In this document: piece by piece, positions 43,000 to 51,519 of the stretch
Numbering within the stretch: position 1 is the stretch's first letter
Layout: the number at the start of each line of letters is the position of its first letter
Assembly (NCBI GenBank): GCA_050486225.1
Contig: JBJHCV010000004.1
Location: 62,001 to 126,000 of the forward strand
Origin: JBBDIX01 sp050486225
GTDB taxonomy: Bacteria > Actinomycetota > Nitriliruptoria > Nitriliruptorales > Nitriliruptoraceae
DNA length: 64,000 bases
Direction of reading: 5' to 3'
The notes under the pieces: model-generated
The model's database searches: none
What the model saw: the letters and a program-made list of their open reading frames with translations, nothing else
Told to the model about the DNA's origin: nothing
Program-made: the position numbers and the translations under genes

Positions 43000-43773
43000 T
43001 CAGGGCCTGACTGCGGTGAACGCGTGTCCCTGGACCCCGAACGTGCGGGCGTTGCCCTCACCGGGAGCACCGCCGTAGGTGTCGACGGGGTCCCCGAACC
43101 GGAGGTCGACCAGTCCGACGCCCTCGATGACCGTCTGCCACCCTGCACACGGCAGGGCACCAGCGATTCAGCCCTTCCACAGGTCGATGTCCTCGCGCGC
43201 GTCCTGCGGCACCTCCACCTCGACGCACACGTCGGCGATCTGGATGCGCCCGCCTGGCCGCAGGACCCGCACGACCTCCCGGTACGCCTCGACCTTGTCG
43301 GGAACGAGGTTGAGCACGCCGTTGGAGATGACGAGGTCGGCCCATCCGTCCTCGACCGGCAGGTTCTCCGCGAACCCCTCGCGGAACTCGACGTTGCCCA
43401 CGCCCGCGTCGTGGGCACTCGACCGCGCACGTTCGAGCATCGCCGGGGTCATGTCGACGCCGATCACCGCTCCCGAGTCTCCCACCGCGTTGGCGGCGAT
43501 GAGCGAGTCGAGACCACCTCCCGACCCGATGTCGACGACACGTTCGCCGGCGGTGGGAAGTCCGAACGAGAAGGGATTCGCGACCCCCGCGAACGCCTCG
43601 ATGCACCGCTCCGGGAACGGCACGAGCCAGTCGTCGTCGTAACCGATCCGGGTCGTCGCCTCCCTGCCCGTGTGGAAGTGGAACTCGCCCCCCACCGGAT
43701 CAACCGCGACGTGCCCGTAGTGTTCCTGAACCGCTTCACGCAGCGCGTCGACGTCGACACCCTCGTCCCTCAT
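43000..43773 (-). CDS. candidate selenocysteine-containing SAM methyltransferase (in-frame TGA)
   Basis: 257 codons from ATG 43773 (GGGGAGG six bases upstream), with TGA at 43170-43168 as codon 202. The Rossmann core is normal: VVDIGSGGGLDSL (motif I), VIGVDMTPAMLERA, DLVISNGVLNLVPDK, EVVRVLRPGGRI. The codon-202 context is DLWKG-TGA-IAGALP; ArsM/UbiE-like relatives usually have Cys here (W-x-G/E-C-I-x-GAL), and in algal ArsM this Cys binds arsenite. The 55 codons after TGA keep high-GC third positions and a typical family ending (DTYGGAPGEGNARTF), stopping at 43000. A SECIS-like hairpin follows the TGA. Alternatives: pseudogene, sequencing error, or a shorter 201-residue protein. No sel genes are in the window. 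Confidence 0.65.
43139..43170 (-). promoter_or_regulatory. candidate bacterial SECIS hairpin
   Basis: Reading the mRNA from the TGA at 43170-43168: 16 bases lie between TGA and the apical loop. The stem CCCTGC (43157-43152) pairs with GCAGGG (43146-43141), extended by two G-U pairs, around the loop CGTGT (43151-43147). Published bSECIS rules ask for an apical loop of 3-14 bases with G in the first two positions, a stem of at least 4 pairs and 16-37 bases from UGA to loop; all are met. Codons here (GCT, GGT, TGT, GCA) are atypical for the genome, as if RNA structure were selected. Confidence 0.55.
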
Positions 43774-44058
43774 GCCGCGACCTCCCCTGAGGGCACGACA
43801 CCCTGCCACCCATCACGCGATGCGTCAACGGCCCCTCGGCGTGAGCCCATGGTCGGGCGTGAGCCCCCGCAGGGCCTGTCAGGCCGGCGCGGGTGCCCTG
43901 TGGGTCGTGACGGAGCGGAACGTGGCGGAGCGTGGGCGTCCTGTCGGCACCGACAGCACGCAACGTGCCGCTGTCGTAGCGTCGGGCACCCGCGTGTCGA
44001 GGATCCCGAGGGCCACTCGTCGGGTCTCGTCCAGCGAACCTGACGCGAAGGAGGGACG

Positions 44059-44730
44059 ATGTCCGACGCAACGGTGGCCGACGTGCTCGCCGAACTGGCC
44101 GAGCTCGAGGACCCGCGCATCCGCGCCGTCAACGAACGGCACGGCGACGACCACGGGGTGAACCTCTCCCAGCTGCGTGCGGTCGCGAAGCGGCTCGGCC
44201 GCAACGACGACCTCGCACGCGAACTGTGGCGCACGGGCGACAGCGCGGCGCGGCTCGTCGCCCTCCTGATCTGCCGTCCGAAGTCGTTCTCCGGCGAGGA
44301 CCTCGACACCATGCTGCGCGAGACCCGGACCCGCAAGGAGCACGACTGGCTCATCAGTCAGGTGGTGCGCCGGCACCCGGAGGTCGAGTCGCTGCGCGTC
44401 GCGTGGTTCACCGATCCGGACCCGCTGGTGGCCAGCGCCGCGTGGACGCTGACCGCAGAACGCATCGCGAAGACCCCGGAGGGTCTCGACCTGACCGGGC
44501 TGCTCGACATCATCGAGGCCCGGATGAAGGACGCCCCGGAACGCCTCCAGTGGGCGATGAACACCTGCCTCGCCCAGATCGGCATCGAGCACCCGGAGCT
44601 TCGGGCACGAGCGATCGACATCGGCGAACGTCTGGAGGTGCTCAAGGACTACCCGACGCCACCCAACTGCACCTCGCCGTACGCGCCACTCTGGATCGCC
44701 GAGATGGTCCGCCGCCAGACGGCAGACTGA
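44059..44730 (+). CDS. DNA alkylation repair (AlkD-like) HEAT-repeat protein
   Basis: 223 residues, ATG with AAGGAGG upstream. Tandem helical repeats, with HGDDHGVNLSQLRAVAKRLG (the G-V-x-x-x-x-L-R-x-x-AK motif of the AlkD/AlkC superfamily), ARELWRTGDSAARLVALLIC and HDWLISQVVRRHPEVESLRV. AlkD removes alkylated purines without base flipping. The key catalytic Trp/Asp of AlkD cannot be mapped with certainty. Convergent with rlmN and divergent from the methyltransferase. Confidence 0.8.
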   Translation: MSDATVADVLAELAELEDPRIRAVNERHGDDHGVNLSQLRAVAKRLGRNDDLARELWRTGDSAARLVALLICRPKSFSGEDLDTMLRETRTRKEHDWLISQVVRRHPEVESLRVAWFTDPDPLVASAAWTLTAERIAKTPEGLDLTGLLDIIEARMKDAPERLQWAMNTCLAQIGIEHPELRARAIDIGERLEVLKDYPTPPNCTSPYAPLWIAEMVRRQTAD

Positions 44731-44758
44731 GGACCCGGGCTCGGCGCAGCCGACCGCC

Positions 44759-45763
44759 TCACGACGACCCCCCGATGTCGCGCAGCCACAGCTGACCACA
44801 GGCAGCCTCGATGTCCCGGCCCTGCGTGTCGCGCACCGTCACGTCGAGCCCGCCACGTTCCAGGTGCCGCCGGAACGCGGCCAGTCCCCGGTCGTCGATC
44901 CGAGCGAACCGGTCGCCGCCCTCCACCGGGTTCCACCGCATCAGGTTGACCCGGGCCCGTGCCCCCTGCAGCAGGCCGACCAGCCGCTCGGCGTCGTCGG
45001 GTGTGTCGTTGAGCCCCGGCAGGAGCAGGTGGACGTAGGTCACGACCCGGTTGTGTCGAACCGCCCACCGTTGGCTCTCACGCACGACGTCCGCCAGGGA
45101 GAACGAACGCGAACCCGGGATCAGCCGGTGTCGCAGTTCGTCGGTGGTGGCGTGCAGCGAGATGGTGAGGTTGATCTTCAGGTGCTCCTCGCGCAGCTGG
45201 CGCAGCCGCCGAGGGATGCCGATCGTCGAGATCGTGATGCCGCTGGTGCGCAGGGCCAGTCCGCGGCGCTCGCGCAGGATCCGGATCGCGGCGAGCACCT
45301 GCTCGTGGTTGTGCAGGGGTTCACCGATGCCCATGAACACGACACGGTTCACCTTCGGACCGAGTTCGAGCACCTGCTGGACGATCTCGCCGGCACGCAG
45401 GTTGCGCTGCAGGCCGAGCCTGCCCGACGCGCAGAAGGTGCACCCGAAGGCACAGCCGACCTGCGAGGACACACAGGCGGTCATCCCGGTGCGACGGCGT
45501 ATCCGGACGGTCTCGATCGCCATCCCGTCCTCGAGGGCGAACAGGAACCTCGTGGACATGGCGCCGTGGGTGACCTGCATCCTGCGCAGCGGCGCGACGC
45601 GGGTCACGCCGTCGACGCCGACCAGGCGGTCGATGAGGGGGCTGGTGCGGACGCGCTGGCGATACAGCTGGTGGTGGACGGTGGCAGCCGCGGCGGTGCC
45701 GAGGCGCCGTTCGACCTGGGCGAAGGTCAGGTCGAACACGGACGGGGGAGGAAGTCGTCGCAT
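44759..45763 (-). CDS. rlmN: 23S rRNA/tRNA adenine-C2 methyltransferase RlmN (radical SAM)
   Basis: 334 residues from ATG 45763. Radical-SAM cluster CAFGCTFCASG in the RlmN/Cfr spacing (CxxxCxxC), the upstream methyl-carrier region TGMTACVSSQVGC, VVFMGIGEPLHN, TISTIGIPRRLRQL and SLHATTDELRHRLIP, and C-terminal Cys in DIEAACGQL required for the mechanism. It adds methyl to C2 of A2503. A Cfr-type (C8) specificity cannot be excluded, but the length and motifs fit RlmN. The frame upstream to 45940 is Cys/Arg-rich noise. Confidence 0.87.
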   Translation of the reverse strand: MRRLPPPSVFDLTFAQVERRLGTAAAATVHHQLYRQRVRTSPLIDRLVGVDGVTRVAPLRRMQVTHGAMSTRFLFALEDGMAIETVRIRRRTGMTACVSSQVGCAFGCTFCASGRLGLQRNLRAGEIVQQVLELGPKVNRVVFMGIGEPLHNHEQVLAAIRILRERRGLALRTSGITISTIGIPRRLRQLREEHLKINLTISLHATTDELRHRLIPGSRSFSLADVVRESQRWAVRHNRVVTYVHLLLPGLNDTPDDAERLVGLLQGARARVNLMRWNPVEGGDRFARIDDRGLAAFRRHLERGGLDVTVRDTQGRDIEAACGQLWLRDIGGSS

Positions 45764-46187
45764 GGGAGTCTCTCGTGCCGGGTAGACGTCGCACGTGGCG
45801 GCCGTCGCTCGTGGATGCGCACACAGGCGCGAGGAGAGGTCCCTGCTGCAGCACGAGGGCTCACGGAGACTCGAACCGGGCCGGCGCACAGAGGCCTGGC
45901 CGGTGGAGGTCGAGCAGGTGTCAGGAGGCGCCACGGCCACAGGCCGTGGACACGACGTCAGGTCAGTGCGTGACGACGCGCATCGCGCCCGCTGCGCCCG
46001 TGGGCTGACAGCAGGGTGGCACGATCACTGGAAGAGGAGAAGTCCCATGGGGTGAGTCTACCCGGGACCGAGGCAGCGCCGCGGTGTCGACCCGCCCGGC
46101 CATCCGGGGCGTCTGCTCAACTGCACACGATCGGCGCAGGGACCGGCCGCAGGGACCGGCACGGCCATCGAGGTGGAGGAGCGAGCC
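45764..46187. other. intergenic region with a tandem 13-base duplication
   Basis: 424 bases between the divergent rlmN and MmcQ genes. No supported gene. CGCAGGGACCGGC occurs twice head to tail (46135-46147 and 46148-46160), just upstream of the MmcQ ribosome site. Promoters for both neighbours must lie here but no clear -10/-35 pair is recognised. Confidence 0.6.
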
Positions 46188-46610
46188 ATGGCGCATCCAC
46201 GGATGTTCGACCCGGACGACCCGTGGCTGGCGCGTGTCCGTTCACTGGCCCTCGCACTGCCAGGCGCCGACGAGAAGGAGTCGCACGGACGACCCGCCTT
46301 CTTCACCCGGCGGGTGTTCGCCTACTACGGCGGTTCGGCGCGCCACGACGCCGCGTGGGTCGAGCACGGACAGGCGGTCGTGTTCCTCCCCGCTCCGGAC
46401 GAGCGTGCCGCCCTCGAGGCAGACCCACGCTTCTGGGTACCCGCCTACCTCGGTCCTTCTGGATGGCTCGGACTGGACCTCGATGGCCGGACCGACGTCG
46501 AGGAGGTGGCCGAACTGCTCGAGGAGTCGTTCCGGTTCACTGCCCCGACGCGCCTCGTCACCGTGCTCGACGCAAGGATGCCCCGTGACGATCGACCCCT
46601 CCCACCCTGA
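46188..46610 (+). CDS. MmcQ/YjbR-family protein
   Basis: 140 residues from ATG 46188 with GGAGGA upstream. A compact alpha/beta fold: VRSLALALPGADEKESHGRP near the start, FLPAPDERAALEADPRFWVP in the centre, YLGPSGWLGLDLDGRTDVEE and a final helix. This is the double-wing DNA-binding-like MmcQ/YjbR family, function unknown. It overlaps the following gene by 26 bases. Confidence 0.82.
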   Translation: MAHPRMFDPDDPWLARVRSLALALPGADEKESHGRPAFFTRRVFAYYGGSARHDAAWVEHGQAVVFLPAPDERAALEADPRFWVPAYLGPSGWLGLDLDGRTDVEEVAELLEESFRFTAPTRLVTVLDARMPRDDRPLPP

Positions 46611-47676
46611 GCCGACCGGCGATGTGTGGTGCCCGTTCTCACTGCGGATCGACGAACTGTCCGCGATGCTCAACTTCGAACTCGTCGACCACCCGGTGTA
46701 CGACGGCGGCGAACTGCAGTGGTTCGACGACGAGGTCCACGGCACCGGGATGCTTGCGTTCCTGTCCCGCCGCGAGGACCGACGGGTCGACTACTACCTG
46801 CAGGCCGGACTGCACGTGGACCGAGGCGGGTACGAGATCGGCGGCGGGATCGGCAGTTGGACCGAGATCGACTTCGACGCCGCACGGCTCGTGGTCACCC
46901 CCGACGGGGTTCACGCGGAGGCCGCGTTCACCGACCGCGACGGACGGTCGGTCGAGGTGCGTGTCGACGACCGCGACGGCAGGCGACGGCGACCCGGAGG
47001 CCTGCTGGCTCCGGTCAGCGCCACCATCGAGCGGCCGGTCAGCCTCCTGCTGGTCTGGATGCCCCGGTTCGACCTCCTGCGCACCACGGGTGCACGGCCG
47101 GTCATTCGCATCGACGGGTCGGACGTCGAAACCGGACGGCTGCCCGGCGTCCGCCTGCACCGCCGTCACCTGGTGAAGTACGCCTCGCCAGTGGTGACCA
47201 TCGAACTCAACCGGGCTCCCGACGGTGCGCCGCCCGTCGAGGCGTCAGGTTCACAGGTCGAACTCGACCGAGCCGGAGCCGTGCGCGAGGTGAGCGCCCA
47301 GTTCGCCGGTCATCGGTCTCGCCTGCGATTCGACCCCGCTGTTCCCGACCTCGCCCGCCTGGCCGACGGCTCGACGTCGACCGGACGCTGGCACGTCGAG
47401 GTCGACCGGACCCGCCTGACCGGTGGCACCTGGTCGACGGCACGCACCGGCGACACCGTCGCCCTCGGACTGGACGTGGACGAACGCTGGAAGCCGGGCC
47501 GCCTGCCATGGCTGATGCGACTGGTCACCACCGTCGTACCGGTGTTCCGCCGCTGGCCCACCACCTACCGGTGGCGTGCCGCACTGCACCTCGGGCTGCG
47601 GCCGACCCTGTCCTCCCGTTGGGAGCGGACCGGTGGCGAGCGAGGACACGACTACCGACGTGCCACCGGATCCTGA
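46585..47676 (+). CDS. conserved-looking hypothetical protein
   Basis: 363 residues from GTG 46585 (AAGGA upstream; overlaps the MmcQ gene). Soluble, beta-rich and acidic at the start (SAMLNFELVDHPVYDGGELQ; HVDRGGYEIGGGIGSWTEID). No membrane helix or signal peptide and no family recognised. The C-terminal 60 residues are Arg/Trp-rich (LPWLMRLVTTVVPVFRRWPT). Codon use is like that of its neighbours. The upstream part of the same frame (from 46084) overlaps MmcQ and was excluded. Confidence 0.7.
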   Translation: MTIDPSHPEPTGDVWCPFSLRIDELSAMLNFELVDHPVYDGGELQWFDDEVHGTGMLAFLSRREDRRVDYYLQAGLHVDRGGYEIGGGIGSWTEIDFDAARLVVTPDGVHAEAAFTDRDGRSVEVRVDDRDGRRRRPGGLLAPVSATIERPVSLLLVWMPRFDLLRTTGARPVIRIDGSDVETGRLPGVRLHRRHLVKYASPVVTIELNRAPDGAPPVEASGSQVELDRAGAVREVSAQFAGHRSRLRFDPAVPDLARLADGSTSTGRWHVEVDRTRLTGGTWSTARTGDTVALGLDVDERWKPGRLPWLMRLVTTVVPVFRRWPTTYRWRAALHLGLRPTLSSRWERTGGERGHDYRRATGS

Positions 47677-47806
47677 ACACCGCAGCGTCTGGGGCCGGGA
47701 TCACCCGAGCCTCACGGACCTGTCGAGCCACGCGTTCGAGCTGGCGCCGGAGCCGACCGGCCCGAACGCCGATGACCAGTGGCACCTGTGCCGTCGTCCC
47801 GGGTGA
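47633..47806 (+). CDS. possible small protein overlapping the preceding gene
   Basis: 57 residues from GTG 47633 with GGGAG upstream, overlapping the previous gene's end by 44 bases. Acidic, with a composition unlike a shadow frame (DHPSLTDLSSHAFELAPEPT). No homologue recognised; could be spurious. Confidence 0.3.
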   Translation: MASEDTTTDVPPDPEHRSVWGRDHPSLTDLSSHAFELAPEPTGPNADDQWHLCRRPG

Positions 47807-47860
47807 CGTACAACGGTTGGGCACCGTCGTCGGGCGGTGGCGTGCGGGATCGGGTTCGCG

Positions 47861-48529
47861 ATGGACGTCAGGGATCGGTCGTCACAGCACGTGGGACGGA
47901 TGCTCGTGTTCGTGGGCCTCGCCGCACTGCTCCTCACCACGGTGCCGCCCACCGCGTCGCCCGCCCACGCCGCGAGTGTCGACGTTCGCGAGGCCCAGGC
48001 ACTGCTCAACGACCTCGGACACCCGGCCGGTCCCGTTGACGGGATCGACGGCCCGCAGACGCGCCGTGGGCTGTGCACGTGGCGACGACTCGCGGGCATG
48101 GAGACGCATCGGGGGCCGCTCACGGCGACCGAACTCGAGGCGTTGCGCGCCACGACCGGGTTGCCGGAGGCGGCCGAGGGGCGCGGCGTCACCGTCGACC
48201 GAACCTGCCAGAGCGTCTACTACCGTGCCGACGGCAACTGGCAACAGGTGCTGGCTGCGTCGACCGGCCGGGGTGGTCTACCCCGCGAGGGCGACTACAC
48301 GATCCGTCGGACACGAACCGGGTGGCACACGTCGACGCTGTATCCATCAGCGACGCCGAACATGTACAACTCGATGTACTTCTCGGGGGTGATCGCGATC
48401 CACGGGTCCAACCACGTCCCACCGCGGCCGGTCAGTGCCGGCTGTGTGCGCGTCACCCCGGCGGGCGCTGACTACCTGCACGCTCGGCTCGAGATCGGCG
48501 ACCCGGTCCAGGTCATCGGCAGCTACTGA
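47861..48529 (+). CDS. L,D-transpeptidase with peptidoglycan-binding domain
   Basis: 222 residues from ATG 47861 (47837 is an alternative). Signal peptide (MLVFVGLAALLLTTVPPTAS, cut near AHAAS), a peptidoglycan-binding repeat (VREAQALLNDLGHPAGPVDG, then DGPQTRRGL), and a YkuD domain with IHGSNHVPPRPVSAGCVRVT carrying the catalytic His and Cys. It forms 3-3 cross-links or attaches proteins to the wall outside the membrane. Its stop is four bases from the convergent partner-switch operon. Confidence 0.87.
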   Translation: MDVRDRSSQHVGRMLVFVGLAALLLTTVPPTASPAHAASVDVREAQALLNDLGHPAGPVDGIDGPQTRRGLCTWRRLAGMETHRGPLTATELEALRATTGLPEAAEGRGVTVDRTCQSVYYRADGNWQQVLAASTGRGGLPREGDYTIRRTRTGWHTSTLYPSATPNMYNSMYFSGVIAIHGSNHVPPRPVSAGCVRVTPAGADYLHARLEIGDPVQVIGSY

Positions 48530-48533
48530 CGAC

Positions 48534-49733
48534 TCAGCCCCGCGCGACGAACACCATCGTGACGTCGTCAGGGGCAGGGCGACCCGCGAGGTGCGTGTCC
48601 ACGGCCTCGACCACGTCCGCGACCAGCTCGTCGAACGGCGGAGACGCGCCAGCGAGGAGCGAGGCCAGGCGTTCGTCGCCGAACGGTGCTCCCCCGGGAT
48701 CTGTGGCGTCGGTCACCCCGTCGGTGTGGATCCACAGGCCCTCGCCTGCGGCCAGCCGCACGCTGCCGGTCTCGAAGGTGCACCCGGGAACGAGCCCGAG
48801 AGCCGGTCCGGTCGGCGTCAGCGACTCGACGGTCCCACCACGGCAGACCTGCGGAGGGTCGTGGCCGGCGTTGACGTATGTGACCTCACCTGAACCCGTG
48901 TCGACGATCCCGGCGAACACGGTGGCGAACATGTTCGCGTCGTCGTGGGTCGTCGCCAGGTAGTCGCTGGTGTGACGGACCGCGGAGACGAGCAGGTCCG
49001 CGGACGGCGCGCCCTCTGCGGCCTCGAGCATCCTGGATCGGAGGAGGCTGCGGAACAGTGCCATGTACAGGGCCGCGCCCACCCCCTTGTCACAGACGTC
49101 CCCGACGAGCACCGCGAATCGCGCCCCGGGCAGGTCGAACGCGTCGTAGAAGTCGCCGGCGACCTGTCGGGCGCTCGCGAAGTGGGCCTGCAGCCTCCAG
49201 CCGTCCGGGTCAGGCAGGTCCGACGGAAAGAATCCGGCCTGGATCTCCCGGCCGACCTCCAGTTCGCGTTCCAGCGCCCGGGTCGCGACGCGCCGCGCGT
49301 CGTCCAGTTGCTTGCGCGCCATCGACGAGGCGAGGCGCGCCTGCAGCAGCACCGGATTCAGCGGCTTGGGCAGGTAGTCGTCGGCTCCGAGTTCGATGCA
49401 GCGCACCACGCTGTCGATCTCGTCGACGGCGGAGACCATGATGACGCGCACCGCGGACAGTTCGGGATCGTCACGCAGGTGTTCGAGGACCTCGTAGCCG
49501 CTGAGCCCGGGCATCATCACGTCGAGCAGCACCACGTCGTAGGCGGCACCGGCAGCCAGCGCGGCGCGCATCATGTCGAGGGCGACCTCGCCCCGATCTG
49601 CCTGATCCACGGTGTGACCGGCCCGTGCCACTCGACGCACGAGCAGGTCACGGTTCACCTCCACGTCGTCGACGACGAGCACCCGACCGGGCGCGGCGGC
49701 CGACGCGGCCTGGTCGGGCGCATCCGAGGTCAC
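48534..49733 (-). CDS. response regulator with RsbU/SpoIIE-type PP2C phosphatase
   Basis: 399 residues, GTG start overlapping the patatin gene (GTGA). Receiver domain 16-135: VVDDVEVNRDLL, Asp in VVLLDVMMPGLSG, Lys in YLPKPLNP. Linker helix, then PP2C domain (about 180-399): EIQAGFFPSDLP, VAGDFYDAF, VGDVCDKGVGAALYMA, NAGHDPPQV and the final APDDVTMVFVAR. It should dephosphorylate the STAS protein encoded upstream when its receiver is activated. Confidence 0.9.
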   Translation of the reverse strand: MTSDAPDQAASAAAPGRVLVVDDVEVNRDLLVRRVARAGHTVDQADRGEVALDMMRAALAAGAAYDVVLLDVMMPGLSGYEVLEHLRDDPELSAVRVIMVSAVDEIDSVVRCIELGADDYLPKPLNPVLLQARLASSMARKQLDDARRVATRALERELEVGREIQAGFFPSDLPDPDGWRLQAHFASARQVAGDFYDAFDLPGARFAVLVGDVCDKGVGAALYMALFRSLLRSRMLEAAEGAPSADLLVSAVRHTSDYLATTHDDANMFATVFAGIVDTGSGEVTYVNAGHDPPQVCRGGTVESLTPTGPALGLVPGCTFETGSVRLAAGEGLWIHTDGVTDATDPGGAPFGDERLASLLAGASPPFDELVADVVEAVDTHLAGRPAPDDVTMVFVARG

Positions 49734-50605
49734 GGCGCCGGTTCCTCGGCCGCGAGCGACGACAGGATGAGGGGCAACTGCTCCTCTGCCGCCTCCTCAC
49801 CCTGGTCGATGATGGACGGGAAGCGTTCCGTGTCGAAGAGGCCGATGCGCTCCCGGAAACGCGGGACGATCGGGATCACCTCACCGTGGTGGGCCAGGTT
49901 GTGGAACGCGAACCGCGACCGCAGCAGGTTGTTGGTCATGACGCTGCTGAGCTGGAACGCGAGCCGCGCCGGCGACGAGATGCGCGTCTGGTGTGCGGCC
50001 TCGAATCCGATCGCGATGATGGTCTGGGCACCCTCCCGGATCGCGACCCCCACCGGCAACGGATCCGACAGGCATCCGTCGATCATCGTGCGCCCCTGGT
50101 GTTCGAGCGGCGGGAACACGAACGGGATCGACAGGCTGGCTCGGATCGCGGGCACGACGTCACCCTCGTCGATGACGACCTGCTCCCCGGTCTCGAAGTC
50201 GGTCGCGGTGATGCGCAGGGCCGTGGAGGTGTCGGCGAAGTGGGTGTCGCCGAAGGCCGCCCGGACCGCCTCGACGATGGGGCTCGGGTCGCGCAGGCCC
50301 CACTGCGGAGAGAACCCGAACATCCTCGGTCGGATGGCCTGCAGCATGGCGCCGCGTCGGGGTCGCGACGTCAGCTCACGCGTCCACATCCGGGCGGTGG
50401 CCTCCTCGGTCCTCTCCGCCGACCAGCCCATCGCCATCGCGGTCGCGAACACGCTGCCGGCACTGCACCCGACGTACAGGTCGACGTCGATGTCGTGGCG
50501 CTGCAGCACCCGCTGGACGCCGAGCGCCGCCGCACACTTGACGCTGCCCGAACCGATGACCATGGCCACCCGCGGACGGGCACGACTCGGCGCGACCTCG
50601 CTCAC
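49730..50605 (-). CDS. patatin-like phospholipase
   Basis: 291 residues from GTG 50605 (GTGA overlap with the STAS gene). Oxyanion loop VIGSGSVKCAAALGV, nucleophile elbow YVGCSAGSVF (Ser in GxSxG) and the dyad Asp in MIDGCLSDPLPVG define the RssA/YchK branch of bacterial patatins. No signal peptide, so probably a cytosolic lipid acyl hydrolase. It is nested between the STAS and PP2C genes of a partner-switch operon, which suggests a regulated output or input. Confidence 0.88.
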   Translation of the reverse strand: MSEVAPSRARPRVAMVIGSGSVKCAAALGVQRVLQRHDIDVDLYVGCSAGSVFATAMAMGWSAERTEEATARMWTRELTSRPRRGAMLQAIRPRMFGFSPQWGLRDPSPIVEAVRAAFGDTHFADTSTALRITATDFETGEQVVIDEGDVVPAIRASLSIPFVFPPLEHQGRTMIDGCLSDPLPVGVAIREGAQTIIAIGFEAAHQTRISSPARLAFQLSSVMTNNLLRSRFAFHNLAHHGEVIPIVPRFRERIGLFDTERFPSIIDQGEEAAEEQLPLILSSLAAEEPAP

Positions 50606-50940
50606 GACGCGAAGCTCGCGACGGCGGCGTCGACGGTGTCGTAGGTGCGGATGATCTGGTCGAAGCCGCTCATCTCCAGCACCCGCGCGACACGGTCCTG
50701 CACGGCAGCGACGCGGAAGTCCCCGCCGGCGCGACGGGCGTGCTTGACCGCGGCGAGCAGGGCACGCAGCCCGGCGCTGCTCGAGTACTCCAGCGCGGAC
50801 AGGTCTGCGACCACCTCGGTCCACCCCTCGTCGATGCGGCCGGTGAGCCCGTCCATGAGCGTCGGCGCGCTCGTGGCGTCCACCTGACCGCTCACGACGG
50901 CCACGCCGATGCCTTCGTGGTCCCGGAAGTCGAACTCCAT
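50602..50940 (-). CDS. anti-sigma factor antagonist (STAS, RsbV/SpoIIAA type)
   Basis: 112 residues, ATG start. STAS fold with VAVVSGQVDATSAPTLMDGL and the phosphorylation helix VADLSALEYSSSAGLRALLA, whose Ser after the Asp-x-Ser region is the kinase target. The unphosphorylated form would bind the RsbW-like protein encoded just upstream. 72 bases separate it from that gene; no terminator is seen in between. Confidence 0.9.
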   Translation of the reverse strand: MEFDFRDHEGIGVAVVSGQVDATSAPTLMDGLTGRIDEGWTEVVADLSALEYSSSAGLRALLAAVKHARRAGGDFRVAAVQDRVARVLEMSGFDQIIRTYDTVDAAVASFAS

Positions 50941-51012
50941 GGTCTCTCCAGCGTTCAGGTCGTCGGTGACACCGCGCGGTGCCGCCGGCCGTTCAGGTCG
51001 TGGGTGCCGTGG

Positions 51013-51519
51013 TCACCGAGGATCGGGGTCAGGGGTGATCCTGACCATGACCGAGGTGACGTTGTTGCGCCCGTCACGCTCGTGGACGATCTCGTCGGCC
51101 ACGCCGGCCACCAGGTGCAGGCCCAGGCCTCCGGCCTCTCGTTCCTCGAGCGGCGCGTCGACGGCTGCCGGCGCCACCGCAGTCGGGTCGAACGCGGGAC
51201 CGTCGTCGACGACCACCAGGCGCAGGGACGCGCCCGAGGTGTCCGACCCCCGCTCCACCCGGACGTCCACACCGACGCGACCACCGGTACGTCCGTGCGT
51301 CACCACGTTGGTCACCAGTTCGTCCGCGGCGAGCTCGAGCCGCCATGCCGCGTCCTCGTCGGCGCCGAGTGCCCTGGCCGCGTCACCGACGGCCACCCGA
51401 AGCGCCGGGATGTCGTCCAGTCCCACGTCCGACGACCAGCACACCCGGTGTGGTGGCGAGTCGGGGTGGGTCATCGTGTCCGTCCCGGCAGGTGGGGCGT
51501 CAGGCAGCGAGCAGATCAT
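51013..51519 (-). CDS. RsbW/SpoIIAB-type serine kinase (anti-sigma factor)
   Basis: 168 residues from ATG 51519 (ATGA overlap with the receiver gene); a shorter start at 51474 is possible. GHKL ATPase boxes: N box ELAADELVTNVVTHG, G1 LVVVDDGPAFDP, G2 EREAGGLGLHLVAGVAD. Single-domain HATPase proteins of this type phosphorylate STAS antagonists and sequester a sigma factor. No sigma gene is adjacent. Confidence 0.88.
   Translation of the reverse strand: MICSLPDAPPAGTDTMTHPDSPPHRVCWSSDVGLDDIPALRVAVGDAARALGADEDAAWRLELAADELVTNVVTHGRTGGRVGVDVRVERGSDTSGASLRLVVVDDGPAFDPTAVAPAAVDAPLEEREAGGLGLHLVAGVADEIVHERDGRNNVTSVMVRITPDPDPR

Noticed and set aside
42978..43430. Minus-strand frame of 150 codons overlapping the methyltransferase
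   Set aside because: Different frame, Arg/Ser-rich shadow.
43168..43773. Methyltransferase as a simple 201-residue gene or pseudogene
   Set aside because: The protein continues with family-like sequence after TGA and a SECIS-like hairpin follows; kept as an alternative, not as the main call.
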